From the NCBI GenBank assembly GCA_009925955.1, contig RFPX01000019.1:1-13105 (forward strand): DNA of 13,105 nucleotides. The letters run 5' to 3'. Of this stretch, positions 6,678 through 13,105 are shown in pieces (the first letter of the stretch is position 1; each line of letters opens with the position of its first letter). The notes below the pieces were generated by a model. That model did no database searches. It was given only the letters and a program-made list of their open reading frames with translations, and was not told where the DNA came from. A program made the translations under genes and the position numbers. Source of the stretch: Betaproteobacteria bacterium (GTDB lineage: Bacteria > Pseudomonadota > Gammaproteobacteria > Burkholderiales > Burkholderiaceae_C).

Positions 6678-8121
6678 CCCGCCCCGGGTTCAGCGTCCCC
6701 CGAGGGTCCAACGCGGCCTTCAGGCGCTTCATCAAGGCCAAGGCCACGGGGTCTTTGCGCTGCACCAGCTCATCGCGCTTGAGTCGTCCGATCCCGTGTT
6801 CGGCCGAGATCGACCCCTGGTGCCGCTGCACTGCGTCGTAGACCAGCGCATTGATGGCCGCCTCATGGGCGTGCAGGAAGTCTTGCGAGCCCACGCCGTG
6901 TGGCGCCTGAACGTTGTAGTGCAGGTTGCCGTCACCGAGGTGGCCGAAATTCACCAAGCGGCAGCCCGGGTGCGCCTGCTTCAAGGCGGCATCCGTCTCG
7001 GCGATGAACATCGGGATGCGAGACACCGGGATCGAGATGTCGTGCTTGATGTTCAGGCCTTCTTCGGCCTGTGCCAAAGGGATGGCCTCTCGCAGGTGCC
7101 ACAGGCCACGGGACTCGGCCAGGTTCTTGGCCACCACAGCGTCGTCGATCACACCCTCGTCCAGGGCCTGCGCCAGAAGTGCCTCCAGCCGCTGCTGCGC
7201 CTGCTGCGGGCCTTGCTCATCCGACTGCTCCAGAAGGACGCTCCAGGCGGGCACCTGCTGTGCCGTGCACAGGGGTTGTGCGATTTGAGGCAGGTGGCGA
7301 GCCACCAGCTCTCGCGAGAAGGCGTTCATCAGTTCAAACCCCGTGAGCGTGGCGCCCAGTTGGGTTCGTGCCAGACGCAGCAATCGCACGGCCTGCGCAG
7401 GACTCGAGCAACCGGCCAGGGCCGTCATCACCGCAGCGGGTTGCGGCACCAGCTTCAGCGTGGCTGCGGTGATCACCCCCAGGGTGCCCTCGCTGCCGAT
7501 GTACAAGTCCCGCAGGTCATAGCCCGTGTTGTCCTTGCGAAGGCCACTCAAGCCCTGGAGCAATTCACCTTCTGCAGTCACCACCTCAAGCCCCAGGCAC
7601 AGCTCGCGCGCATTGCCGTAGCGCAGCACCTGCGTGCCGCCGGCATTGCTGGCCAGATTGCCTCCAATGGTGCAGCTGCCTTCAGCAGCCAGGCTCAAGG
7701 GGAACAGCAACCCACGGTCTGCAGCCGCAGCCTGTACCGATTGCAAGACGCAGCCCGCTTCCACCGTCATGGTGAGGTTGTCCGCATCGATCTCGCGAAC
7801 GCGGTTCAGGCGCTGCAGGGACAGCACAATCTGGGTGCCGGTTTCGTCCGGCGTTCCGCCCCCCACCAAGCCGGTGTGGCCCCCTTGCGGAACCAGCGAC
7901 ACGCCGGCTTGCGCACAGGCCTGCACGATCCGGCAGACTTGTTGGGCATCGGCCGGGCGCACCACGGCCAATGCACGGCCATGCCAGCGGCGCCGCCAGT
8001 CCCGCTCATAGGCCTCCAAACCTTCCCCGGTCAACACATGGCCAGTCCCGGTGATGGCCTCCAAGTCTTGCAGCAGCGACGAATGCCGCGTCCCGTGCCC
8101 TGTTGTGTCGGGGGCGCCCAT
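6670..8121 (-). CDS. FAD-binding oxidase/dehydrogenase of the GlcD / D-2-hydroxyglutarate dehydrogenase type
   Basis: This 483-residue protein has the FAD-binding type 4 (PCMH) domain in the N-terminal half: PADAQQVCRIVQACAQAG, then the FAD loop PQGGHTGLVGGGTP (78-91), AEGSCTIGGNLASNAGG (146-162) and YIGSEGTLGVIT (207-218). The C-terminal FAD-oxidase domain has KHDISIPVS (359-367), NFGHLGDGNLHYNV (391-404) with the metal-binding pair His394/His401, and ISAEHGIG (438-445) with Glu441/His442. The end LDPRGTLNPGRVV is typical. Such enzymes oxidise D-2-hydroxyacids such as D-lactate, glycolate or D-2-hydroxyglutarate and pass electrons to quinone or a flavoprotein. The substrate here is not determined: human D2HGDH uses a Thr shortly after its substrate arginine, whereas Pro348 occupies that place after Arg344 here, by my own unaided alignment. 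The ATG start at 8121 overlaps the upstream DUF2069 stop by 1 nt (TGATG), implying coupling. Confidence 0.9.
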   Translation of the reverse strand: MGAPDTTGHGTRHSSLLQDLEAITGTGHVLTGEGLEAYERDWRRRWHGRALAVVRPADAQQVCRIVQACAQAGVSLVPQGGHTGLVGGGTPDETGTQIVLSLQRLNRVREIDADNLTMTVEAGCVLQSVQAAAADRGLLFPLSLAAEGSCTIGGNLASNAGGTQVLRYGNARELCLGLEVVTAEGELLQGLSGLRKDNTGYDLRDLYIGSEGTLGVITAATLKLVPQPAAVMTALAGCSSPAQAVRLLRLARTQLGATLTGFELMNAFSRELVARHLPQIAQPLCTAQQVPAWSVLLEQSDEQGPQQAQQRLEALLAQALDEGVIDDAVVAKNLAESRGLWHLREAIPLAQAEEGLNIKHDISIPVSRIPMFIAETDAALKQAHPGCRLVNFGHLGDGNLHYNVQAPHGVGSQDFLHAHEAAINALVYDAVQRHQGSISAEHGIGRLKRDELVQRKDPVALALMKRLKAALDPRGTLNPGRVV

Positions 8122-8549
8122 CAGCTGGTGGCCTCCTGCAGGCCGCGCGCCTTGGCCTGCTTGAGCCGCCAGCGGACATGCACGGCACTGGCGGTGAACA
8201 GCACCAGGCACAGCAGCACCTCGATGCAGGCCAGGATCCATGAGGGGTAGGGGTCTGAGGTGGCGCGGACAACCCCTTCGGTGAAGTACAGCCAAACCAA
8301 GAGGCTCACCCACCGGTGGGTGTACATGCGGTGCTTGAGCAGACCCACCAAGGGAAAGAGCAGGGGGATCACCTTGAGCACCAGGGTCCGGTTGCCCGTG
8401 GGGGCCAGCACCAGCTCCCAGGCCAGGCCCAGCACCACCAAGCCCAGCAAGGCGCCAATCGACAAAGCCCGCGTGGCCTGCACCACGCGGTCGGCGGAGC
8501 CGAGGGGGCTGGCGGGTTGGGCAGCGGTGGCGGGGTCGGCGTGGTTCAT
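8121..8549 (-). CDS. DUF2069 family small integral membrane protein
   Basis: The product is 142 residues from the ATG at 8549. A polar N-terminus of about 25 residues is followed by four hydrophobic segments at about 29-49, 55-71, 79-93 and 104-124, then a basic tail (RWRLKQAKARGLQ). The motifs PLLFPLVGLLKHRMYTHRW and LLVWLYFTEGVVRA are the DUF2069 signature as I know it. The likely location is the inner membrane. The stop shares one base with the start of the FAD-linked oxidase gene, so the pair is probably translationally coupled. An in-frame ATG at 8561 would add MIPA; neither start has a clear Shine-Dalgarno site, so the N-terminus is uncertain by four residues. Function is unknown. Serving as a membrane partner of the adjacent oxidase is conceivable but only inferred from position. 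Confidence 0.82.
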   Translation of the reverse strand: MNHADPATAAQPASPLGSADRVVQATRALSIGALLGLVVLGLAWELVLAPTGNRTLVLKVIPLLFPLVGLLKHRMYTHRWVSLLVWLYFTEGVVRATSDPYPSWILACIEVLLCLVLFTASAVHVRWRLKQAKARGLQEATS

Positions 8550-8626
8550 GGCTGGGATCATAGGCCGATGAACCGGGCGCACCGGATGCGGGGCCTCTGG
8601 CGCTTGTGCACGCCCGACGGCGGTGC

Positions 8627-9439
8627 TTACGCCGCAAACCCGGCGGTGATCCCGCGCAGGATGCGCAGGAAGTCTTCGGGGTCCTCTTGCATGAGGCCAT
8701 GTCCCGTGGCCAGGGTATGCACCCGTGCTTGCAGCCCCACCTGCAGCGCGCGGCTGGCCTTGGGCATCGTCATCTGGTCTCGTGCCCCCAACACGAGGTG
8801 GGTGCGGGCCTGCACCAGGGGCATCGCCGCTTCGGCGCCCCGGTAGGCGTCGCACAGCTTGAAGTCGTGGCTGAACAGGTTCACGTTGCGATTCGAAGCC
8901 AGCACCCGGTGCATCAAGGCCCGGTTGCCGCCATGCAGCCAGAAACCCGGACCCGGGTAGCTGGGCTTGGATGCCCAACTGCTGAGTGAGTACTGGTTGA
9001 CCATGTCGATGCCTTGGGCGGGGCGCTGTTCGGCCGCTTCGAGCAGGGCAGGCGAGACGGCCATGGGGTAGGCGGTACCCACCATCACCAGATCGGTCAC
9101 CCTCTGAGGACACCGTGCGGCGGCCTCCAGCGCGATCAAGGACCCCATGCTGTGGCCCACCAGGCACACGCGTCCCGCGCCCACGGCATCCAGCACCTGC
9201 CAAAGCGCCAGCGCGCCTTCTTCGATGGAGGCGCAGACGGGGCCGATGCTGCGCATGTGGCCCGGCTGGTCCAGTGCCAACACGCCGTAGCCATGGTGCG
9301 CCATCCACCGCGCTGGCAGGGTCCAAACGCTGTGGTCGTGCAGCGCGCCGTGGATGAACACGACGCAGGGCAGGGTGGGGTCGAAGGGCCGCCCACCGGT
9401 GTAGGCGTAGATCTGGCGTTCACCCAGTTCGATGTTCAT
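8627..9439 (-). CDS. Alpha/beta hydrolase, linked to metY
   Basis: This 270-residue protein has the alpha/beta hydrolase fold, with the oxyanion motif VFIHGALHDHSVW (about 28-40), LALDQPGHMRS (54-64), the nucleophile elbow GHSMG with Ser97, the acid Asp221 in LGARDQMT and the base His247 in ATGHGLMQED. The catalytic triad is complete. A cap region lies at about 125-205. No signal peptide is seen, so it is likely cytoplasmic. It is too short to be the homoserine O-acetyltransferase MetX (about 380 residues), although that enzyme shares the fold. Its start codon overlaps the metY stop by 4 nt (ATGA), pointing to translational coupling and perhaps a related role. It leaves 77 nt before the DUF2069 start. 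The substrate is unknown; esterase, lactonase or carbon-carbon hydrolase activity are all possible. Confidence 0.88.
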   Translation of the reverse strand: MNIELGERQIYAYTGGRPFDPTLPCVVFIHGALHDHSVWTLPARWMAHHGYGVLALDQPGHMRSIGPVCASIEEGALALWQVLDAVGAGRVCLVGHSMGSLIALEAAARCPQRVTDLVMVGTAYPMAVSPALLEAAEQRPAQGIDMVNQYSLSSWASKPSYPGPGFWLHGGNRALMHRVLASNRNVNLFSHDFKLCDAYRGAEAAMPLVQARTHLVLGARDQMTMPKASRALQVGLQARVHTLATGHGLMQEDPEDFLRILRGITAGFAA

Positions 9440-10776
9440 GTGGCACCTGGCGCAGCCGTGGGGGACGTGTTGGGTTTGCTGGCGAACCTTTCAGCCACCT
9501 TGAAGGCGCGCTTCAGATCATCGATGAGGTCGTCGGCCGACTCCAGCCCGATGGACAGTCGGATCGTTCCGGGCCCGATGCCGCTGATCCGCAGCGCATC
9601 GTCGCTCATCCGGAAATGCGTGGTGGAGGCGGGATGGATGACCAGCGAGCGGCAGTCGCCGACATTGGCCAGGTGTGAAAACACCTGCAAGGCCTCGATG
9701 AAGGCGCGTCCCTGCTCCCGAGTGCCCCTGAGGTTGAAACTGAACACGGCACCCGCCCCGCGTGGCAGCAGTTGCGTGGCCAGGGCGTGGTCGGGGTGGG
9801 AGGGCAGTTCGGGGTAAGCGACGTCCAGCACCAGGGGATGGCTGCACAAGAACTCCACCACGCGCCGGGTGTTGGCCACATGGCGTTCCATGCGCAGGGG
9901 CAGGGTCTCCAGGCCCTGCAGCATCAGCCAGGCGGTGTGAGGGCTCATGCAGGCGCCGAAGTCGCGCAGTCCCTCGCGCCGGGCCCGCAGCAGAAAAGCG
10001 CCGGTGGAGCTCTCTTCGGAAAAATTCATCCCATGAAAGCCTTCGTACGGTTGGCTCAGTTCGGGGAAACGAGGGCTGGCGGCCCAGTCGAAGCGGCCCC
10101 CATCCAGCACCACGCCGCCCACCACCGTGCCATGCCCGCACAGGAACTTGGTGGCCGAGTGAAACACCAGGTCCGCGCCCAAGTCCAAAGGCTTCATCAG
10201 CCAGGGGGTGGTGAAGGTGGAGTCCACCAGCAGCGGAACGCCGGCCTCGTGCGCCACGGCCGATACCGAAGGAATGTCCAGCACGTCCAGACCGGGGTTG
10301 CCCAGGGTCTCGCCAAAGAGCAGCCGGGTCGTGGGGCGTATGGCTTGCCGCCAGGCGTCCAAGTCACGAGGCGCCACGAAGGTCGTCTCGATGCCAAAGC
10401 GCCGCAGCGTGTAGGCCAACAAGTTGTGCGAGCCGCCATACAGCGCGCCGCTGGCCACGATGTGCGCGCCGGCACCGGCCAAGGTGGCCACGGCCAGGTG
10501 CAGCGCTGCCTGTCCGCTGGCGGTGGCCACAGCCCCCACGGCCCCTTCGAGGGCGGCCATGCGTTCCTCGAAGACCGCATTGGTGGGGTTGCTGATGCGG
10601 CTGTACACATGGCCTGGCCGCTCCATGTTGAAGAGCGAGGCCGCGTGTTCGGCATCCTGGAACACGAAGGAGGTGCTCAGGTGCAGGGGCACGGCGCGTG
10701 CGCCGGTGCTGGGGTCCGGCGCCGCTCCGGCGTGCAGGGCCAAAGTATCGAAATGGGGTGCGCTGTATCCGGCCAT
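9436..10776 (-). CDS. metY: O-acetylhomoserine aminocarboxypropyltransferase (O-acetylhomoserine sulfhydrylase)
   Basis: This 446-residue PLP-dependent enzyme belongs to the Cys/Met metabolism (cystathionine gamma-synthase) family. It would make L-homocysteine directly from O-acetylhomoserine and sulfide. Seen: GHVYSRISNPTNAVFEERMA (55-73) with the phosphate-contacting YSR, the ATASGQAA loop (84-91), Asp185 in LLVDSTFTTPW, and the PLP lysine Lys210 in HSATKFLCGHG. The YEGFHGMNF insert (244-252) and EALQVFSHLANVGDCRSLVI followed by HPASTTH favour the MetY branch over the shorter MetZ (O-succinylhomoserine) branch, though substrate preference is inferred. The ATG at 10776 was chosen over an upstream in-frame ATG at 10809 because only it has a Shine-Dalgarno site. 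It is the first gene of the minus-strand cluster and diverges from the CBS-domain gene. Confidence 0.9.
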   Translation of the reverse strand: MAGYSAPHFDTLALHAGAAPDPSTGARAVPLHLSTSFVFQDAEHAASLFNMERPGHVYSRISNPTNAVFEERMAALEGAVGAVATASGQAALHLAVATLAGAGAHIVASGALYGGSHNLLAYTLRRFGIETTFVAPRDLDAWRQAIRPTTRLLFGETLGNPGLDVLDIPSVSAVAHEAGVPLLVDSTFTTPWLMKPLDLGADLVFHSATKFLCGHGTVVGGVVLDGGRFDWAASPRFPELSQPYEGFHGMNFSEESSTGAFLLRARREGLRDFGACMSPHTAWLMLQGLETLPLRMERHVANTRRVVEFLCSHPLVLDVAYPELPSHPDHALATQLLPRGAGAVFSFNLRGTREQGRAFIEALQVFSHLANVGDCRSLVIHPASTTHFRMSDDALRISGIGPGTIRLSIGLESADDLIDDLKRAFKVAERFASKPNTSPTAAPGAT

Positions 10777-10885
10777 GGAAGAGCCTTTGGGCGTTGGATT
10801 GCGCTTCATTGTGTGCTATGTTGGGCGCTCTCCGTACCCTAGCCGGTCCACCTTAGCCACCCCCCGAACACCAGCAGGCAGCGTC
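10777..10885. promoter_or_regulatory. Divergent intergenic region between metY and the CBS-domain gene
   Basis: These 109 nt separate two divergently read genes, so promoters for both are expected here. For the plus-strand gene a weak sigma70-like pair is visible: TTGGAT at 10794-10799, a 17-nt spacer, and TATGTT at 10817-10822. That would leave an untranslated leader of about 55-60 nt. Two imperfect direct copies, CCCTAGCC at 10837-10844 and CCTTAGCC at 10851-10858, lie 14 nt apart and could be an operator or chance. I see no convincing minus-strand promoter and no SAM-riboswitch-like structure. Confidence 0.35.
10784..10788 (-). promoter_or_regulatory. Shine-Dalgarno site that decides the metY start
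   Basis: On the minus strand AAAGG lies 7 nt before the ATG at 10776. The alternative in-frame ATG at 10809 has no purine-rich sequence at a suitable distance and would add a non-conserved 11-residue leader, MKRNPTPKGSS. Confidence 0.5.
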
Positions 10886-11356
10886 ATGAAGGTCAGTGAC
10901 ATCCTCCGCGTCAAAGGCAGCACCTTGTTTACCGTGAGCTCGGACACGCCCCTGACCGAGGCGGTCAAGACCATGGCCGAACAGGATGTGGGGTCCCTGG
11001 TGGTCATGGACCACGGTGACCTCACCGGCATGCTCACCTTTCGTGAGGTGATTGCAGCAGTGGTGCGCAACCAGAACCAGGTGGGCACTTTGCTGGTCCG
11101 CTCGGTCATGGACGACCACCCCATGACCTGCACCATGGAAACCGAAATGGACGAGGTGCGCCGCATGATGCTGGGCCGACACGCACGCTACATGCCGGTC
11201 CTGGACGGCCGAACCCTGATGGGCGTGATCTCGTTCTACGACGTGGCCAAGGCCGTGGTGGATGCGCAGGACTTCGAGAACCGCATGCTCAAGGCCTACA
11301 TCCGCGACTGGCCGTCCGAGGACCAAGCCGCCACCGGCGACACCGCGCCTCGATAG
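10886..11356 (+). CDS. Stand-alone CBS-domain-pair protein
   Basis: This 156-residue soluble protein consists of a single CBS (Bateman) pair with no catalytic domain. The first CBS motif covers about residues 6-62, with VSSDTPLTEAVKTMAEQDVG (17-36), LVVMDHGDLTGMLTFREV (38-55). The second covers about 70-127, with VMDDHPMTCTMETEMDEVRR, then RYMPVLDGRTLMGVISFYDV (101-120). The C-terminal 30 residues are polar and probably extended. CBS pairs bind adenosyl ligands such as AMP, ATP or S-adenosylmethionine; the ligand here cannot be read from sequence. AGG at 10876-10878, 7 nt before the ATG, is a modest ribosome-binding site. It diverges from metY and lies 72 nt upstream of aroC, with which it may share transcription. 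No partner protein is evident from the sequence alone. Confidence 0.9.
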   Translation: MKVSDILRVKGSTLFTVSSDTPLTEAVKTMAEQDVGSLVVMDHGDLTGMLTFREVIAAVVRNQNQVGTLLVRSVMDDHPMTCTMETEMDEVRRMMLGRHARYMPVLDGRTLMGVISFYDVAKAVVDAQDFENRMLKAYIRDWPSEDQAATGDTAPR

Positions 11357-11394
11357 CCCTGGGCTTGCAGTGCGGGCGGTGTGCGGCGGCCTGT

Positions 11395-11400
11395 CACAAT
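11395..11400 (+). promoter_or_regulatory. Possible -10 element upstream of aroC
   Basis: CACAAT sits 28 nt before the aroC ATG within the 72-nt gap after the CBS gene. It resembles the (T/C)ACAAT -10 boxes common in Burkholderiales. No good -35 hexamer is found at the right distance, as the only TTG-type match is 24 nt away, so this is weak. The gap holds nothing else recognisable. Confidence 0.25.
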
Positions 11401-11428
11401 CGGGGCCTTCCTGAATCGCCCTTGACCC

Positions 11429-12532
11429 ATGTCCGGCAGCACGTTTGGCAACCTGTTTCGCGTCACCAACTTCGGTGAGAGCCATGGCGTGGCCATCGGC
11501 TGCGTGATCGACGGCTGCCCTCCCGGTTTGGAGCTTCAGGAAAGCGACATACAGCCCGACCTCGACCGTCGTCGGCCGGGCACCAGCCGTCATGTGACCC
11601 AACGCAACGAGCCCGACGCCGTGGAGATCCTCTCGGGCGTCTACGAGGGCCGAACCACCGGTACGCCCATTGCGCTGTTGATCCGCAACACCGATCAGCG
11701 CAGCAAGGACTACGGCAATATCTTGGACACCTTTCGCCCCGGGCATGCCGACTACACCTACTGGCGCAAGTACGGGCTGAGGGATCCCCGCGGTGGCGGA
11801 CGGTCGTCCGCGCGCTTGACCGCGCCGATGGTGGCTGCCGGAGCCGTCGCCAAGAAGTGGCTCAAGGCCCGACACGGCACCGGCTTCGTGGGCTGGATGT
11901 CGGCCCTGGGCGATCGGGAGATCGCCTTCGAGGGCCTGGAACACATTCCGAACAACCCTTTCTTCGCTGCCAACGCCAGCCAAATCCCGGAGCTTGAGGC
12001 GTACATGGACGCCCTGCGCAAGAAGGGCGACTCGGTGGGCGCGCGCATTGAGGTGCGGGCCACTGGCGTGCCCGTGGGCCTGGGGCAGCCTTTGTTTGAC
12101 AAGCTCGATGCGGACATCGCCTACGCGATGATGGGCATCAACGCCGTCAAGGGTGTGGAGATCGGCGACGGCTTTGCGGTGGTGGCCCAGAACGGCAGCG
12201 TGCACGGCGACGAGCTGTCCCCAGAGGGCTTCAGAAGCAACCACGCCGGGGGCGTTTTGGGTGGCATCAGCACCGGGCAGGACCTGGTGGTGCGCATCGC
12301 CATCAAGCCCACCAGTTCCATCCGATGGCCCAAGGCCTCCATCGACCGCCAGCTGCAGCCGACCACGGTCGAGACCTTTGGCCGGCACGACCCCTGCGTG
12401 GGCATTCGGGCCACGCCCATCGCCGAGGCCATGCTGGCCCTGGTGCTGATGGACCACGTGCTGCTGCACCGCGCCCAGTGTGGCGACGTGCAGCTGCCGG
12501 TGGCACCGATCCAGGGCGCCTCGGCGGCGTGA
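11429..12532 (+). CDS. aroC: Chorismate synthase
   Basis: This 367-residue enzyme catalyses the last step of the shikimate pathway, the anti-1,4 elimination of phosphate from 5-enolpyruvylshikimate 3-phosphate to give chorismate, using reduced FMN. All family landmarks are present: FGNLFRVTNFGESHG (6-20) with catalytic His19, LDRRRPGTSR (45-54), LIRNTDQRSKDY (84-95), RPGHADYTY (103-111) with the second catalytic His107, RGGGRSSAR (121-129), and GRHDPCVGIRATPIAEAM (318-335). The length matches the monofunctional bacterial enzyme (about 360). The start MSGSTFGNLF matches the family N-terminus. No strong Shine-Dalgarno site precedes the ATG. The last four bases overlap the GTG start of the transporter gene downstream, so the two are likely coupled. 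The supply of aromatic amino acids and folate, and probably of ubiquinone for complex I, depends on this product. Confidence 0.97.
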   Translation: MSGSTFGNLFRVTNFGESHGVAIGCVIDGCPPGLELQESDIQPDLDRRRPGTSRHVTQRNEPDAVEILSGVYEGRTTGTPIALLIRNTDQRSKDYGNILDTFRPGHADYTYWRKYGLRDPRGGGRSSARLTAPMVAAGAVAKKWLKARHGTGFVGWMSALGDREIAFEGLEHIPNNPFFAANASQIPELEAYMDALRKKGDSVGARIEVRATGVPVGLGQPLFDKLDADIAYAMMGINAVKGVEIGDGFAVVAQNGSVHGDELSPEGFRSNHAGGVLGGISTGQDLVVRIAIKPTSSIRWPKASIDRQLQPTTVETFGRHDPCVGIRATPIAEAMLALVLMDHVLLHRAQCGDVQLPVAPIQGASAA

Positions 12533-13105
12533 CGCGTCCGCCCTGGGCGGCATTCGCCGCCGTGTCCTTCACCTATTTCGCCAGCATCGGCTTCTTCACC
12601 ACCTACGCGCCGCTGTGGTTCAAGTCGCTGGGGTATTCCGCCCTGGCCATTGGCGTGATCTCTTCCCTGCAGGCCTGGACACGGGTCTTCGTGCCCTATG
12701 CCTGGGGCTGGTTGGCCGACCACACGGGGCGCCGGGTGTGGTTGCTGCGCGCGGCCACACTGGGCTCCTTGCTGATGGGCAGCCTCTTGGCGCCAGCCCA
12801 TGCATGGGGTTGGTTGCCGCTGTGCGTGTTTTTGCTGTTCATCTGCAACGGCGGCGTGGTGCCGCTGTCCGAATCGGCCTTGGCCCGCTTCCTTCAAACG
12901 GATGGGGGCATGGACGCAGCCCGCTACGGTCGAATCCGTGTCTGGGGCTCCATCGGCTTCATCCTGTCTGTGACGGCCGCTGGGTTCATTCTGGAATCGG
13001 CGGGCATCGATGCCTTTCCCTGGGTCGTTTGTGTCCTGTTGGTGCTGCTGTGCGTGGCCGCTGCCCGCCTGCCTTCCCGGGTAGACGCCGCGGTGGAAAC
13101 CACGG
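12529..13105 (+). CDS. MFS transporter, HcaT / 3-phenylpropionate-permease-like (3' truncated by window end)
   Basis: An open frame runs from the GTG at 12529 to the end of the window, giving the first 192 residues. GTGA overlaps the aroC stop by 4 nt, a classic coupling arrangement, and no internal stop occurs. Hydrophobic segments at about 7-28, 38-58, 71-90, 95-113, 138-157 and 163-180 give the first six helices of a 12-helix major facilitator. The loop between helices 2 and 3 carries WLADHTGRR (61-69), the MFS motif A. GGVVPLSESALARFL (108-122) and ARYGRIRVWGSIGFILS (131-147) match the MFS_1-like group that includes HcaT and LacY-related permeases. The substrate is unknown; HcaT itself is a phenylpropionate importer, but substrate does not transfer reliably within this group. 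The upstream GTG is favoured over internal starts because it keeps helix 1 intact. Confidence 0.85.
   Translation, partial: MTRPPWAAFAAVSFTYFASIGFFTTYAPLWFKSLGYSALAIGVISSLQAWTRVFVPYAWGWLADHTGRRVWLLRAATLGSLLMGSLLAPAHAWGWLPLCVFLLFICNGGVVPLSESALARFLQTDGGMDAARYGRIRVWGSIGFILSVTAAGFILESAGIDAFPWVVCVLLVLLCVAAARLPSRVDAAVETT

Noticed and set aside
6463..8250. Plus-strand open frame of 595 codons over the FAD-linked oxidase
   Set aside because: It overlaps the DUF1178 3' end and the whole oxidase gene on the other strand, and its product is Gln/His/Arg-rich without domains. The minus-strand reading gives a complete flavoenzyme.
8121..9326. DUF2069 as the tail of a 401-residue protein
   Set aside because: The extra N-terminal part lies antisense-free but in a different frame over the alpha/beta hydrolase gene and reads as a Pro/Arg/Gly-rich shadow. 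The family-length protein starts at 8549.
10777..10885. SAM riboswitch or MetR-type operator upstream of metY
   Set aside because: metY genes in other groups can have SAM riboswitches, but the leader is short and I see no conserved paired core, and no TGAA-N5-TTCA palindrome.
10853..12553. Long open frame (566 codons) antisense to the CBS gene and aroC
   Set aside because: Compositionally biased translation without recognisable motifs, and it crosses two well-supported sense genes. It is a codon-bias shadow.
1..13105. CRISPR array, insertion sequence, prophage, toxin-antitoxin or defence island
   Set aside because: No regularly spaced repeats, terminal inverted repeats, transposase, integrase or defence-type domains appear in any reading frame. 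All the space is taken by housekeeping-type genes with uniform GC-rich composition.

Overview
The window is GC-rich and gene-dense, with almost no non-coding space. It looks like a chromosomal housekeeping region of a betaproteobacterium, most likely order Burkholderiales, family Comamonadaceae. That placement rests on protein sequence style (NuoL/M/N, AroC, MetY) and on gene order: nuoK-L-M-N followed by a DUF2818 protein, a NUDIX hydrolase and a DUF1178 protein. I recognise this from family knowledge and ran no search; genus cannot be named.

Region 1 (1-6626, + strand) is the distal end of the complex I operon: the last codons of nuoK, then the proton-pumping membrane subunits nuoL, nuoM and nuoN. 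These are followed without a visible break by a small three-helix membrane protein (DUF2818), an ADP-ribose-pyrophosphatase-like NUDIX hydrolase and a DUF1178 protein with a possible zinc site. Gaps are 5-48 nt, or genes overlap, so all seven are probably one transcript.

Region 2 (6670-10776, - strand) converges on region 1. In transcription order it holds metY (O-acetylhomoserine sulfhydrylase), an alpha/beta hydrolase, a DUF2069 membrane protein and an FAD-linked oxidase of the GlcD/D-2-hydroxyglutarate dehydrogenase type. Two of the three junctions overlap (4 nt and 1 nt), suggesting translational coupling.

Region 3 (10886-13105, + strand) diverges from metY across a 109-nt intergenic stretch. 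It holds a stand-alone CBS-pair protein, aroC (chorismate synthase), and the 5' part of an MFS transporter that starts on a GTG overlapping the aroC stop and runs off the window.

Functionally the window combines respiration (complex I), nucleotide clean-up (NUDIX), methionine/sulfur assimilation (metY), 2-hydroxyacid oxidation and aromatic amino acid biosynthesis (aroC). I saw no tRNA, rRNA, CRISPR array, insertion sequence, phage gene, toxin-antitoxin pair or defence gene, and no gene-free stretch over 300 bases (the longest is 109 nt). I found no convincing new system. The best leads are the uncharacterised small genes attached to the complex I operon and the metY-linked hydrolase.
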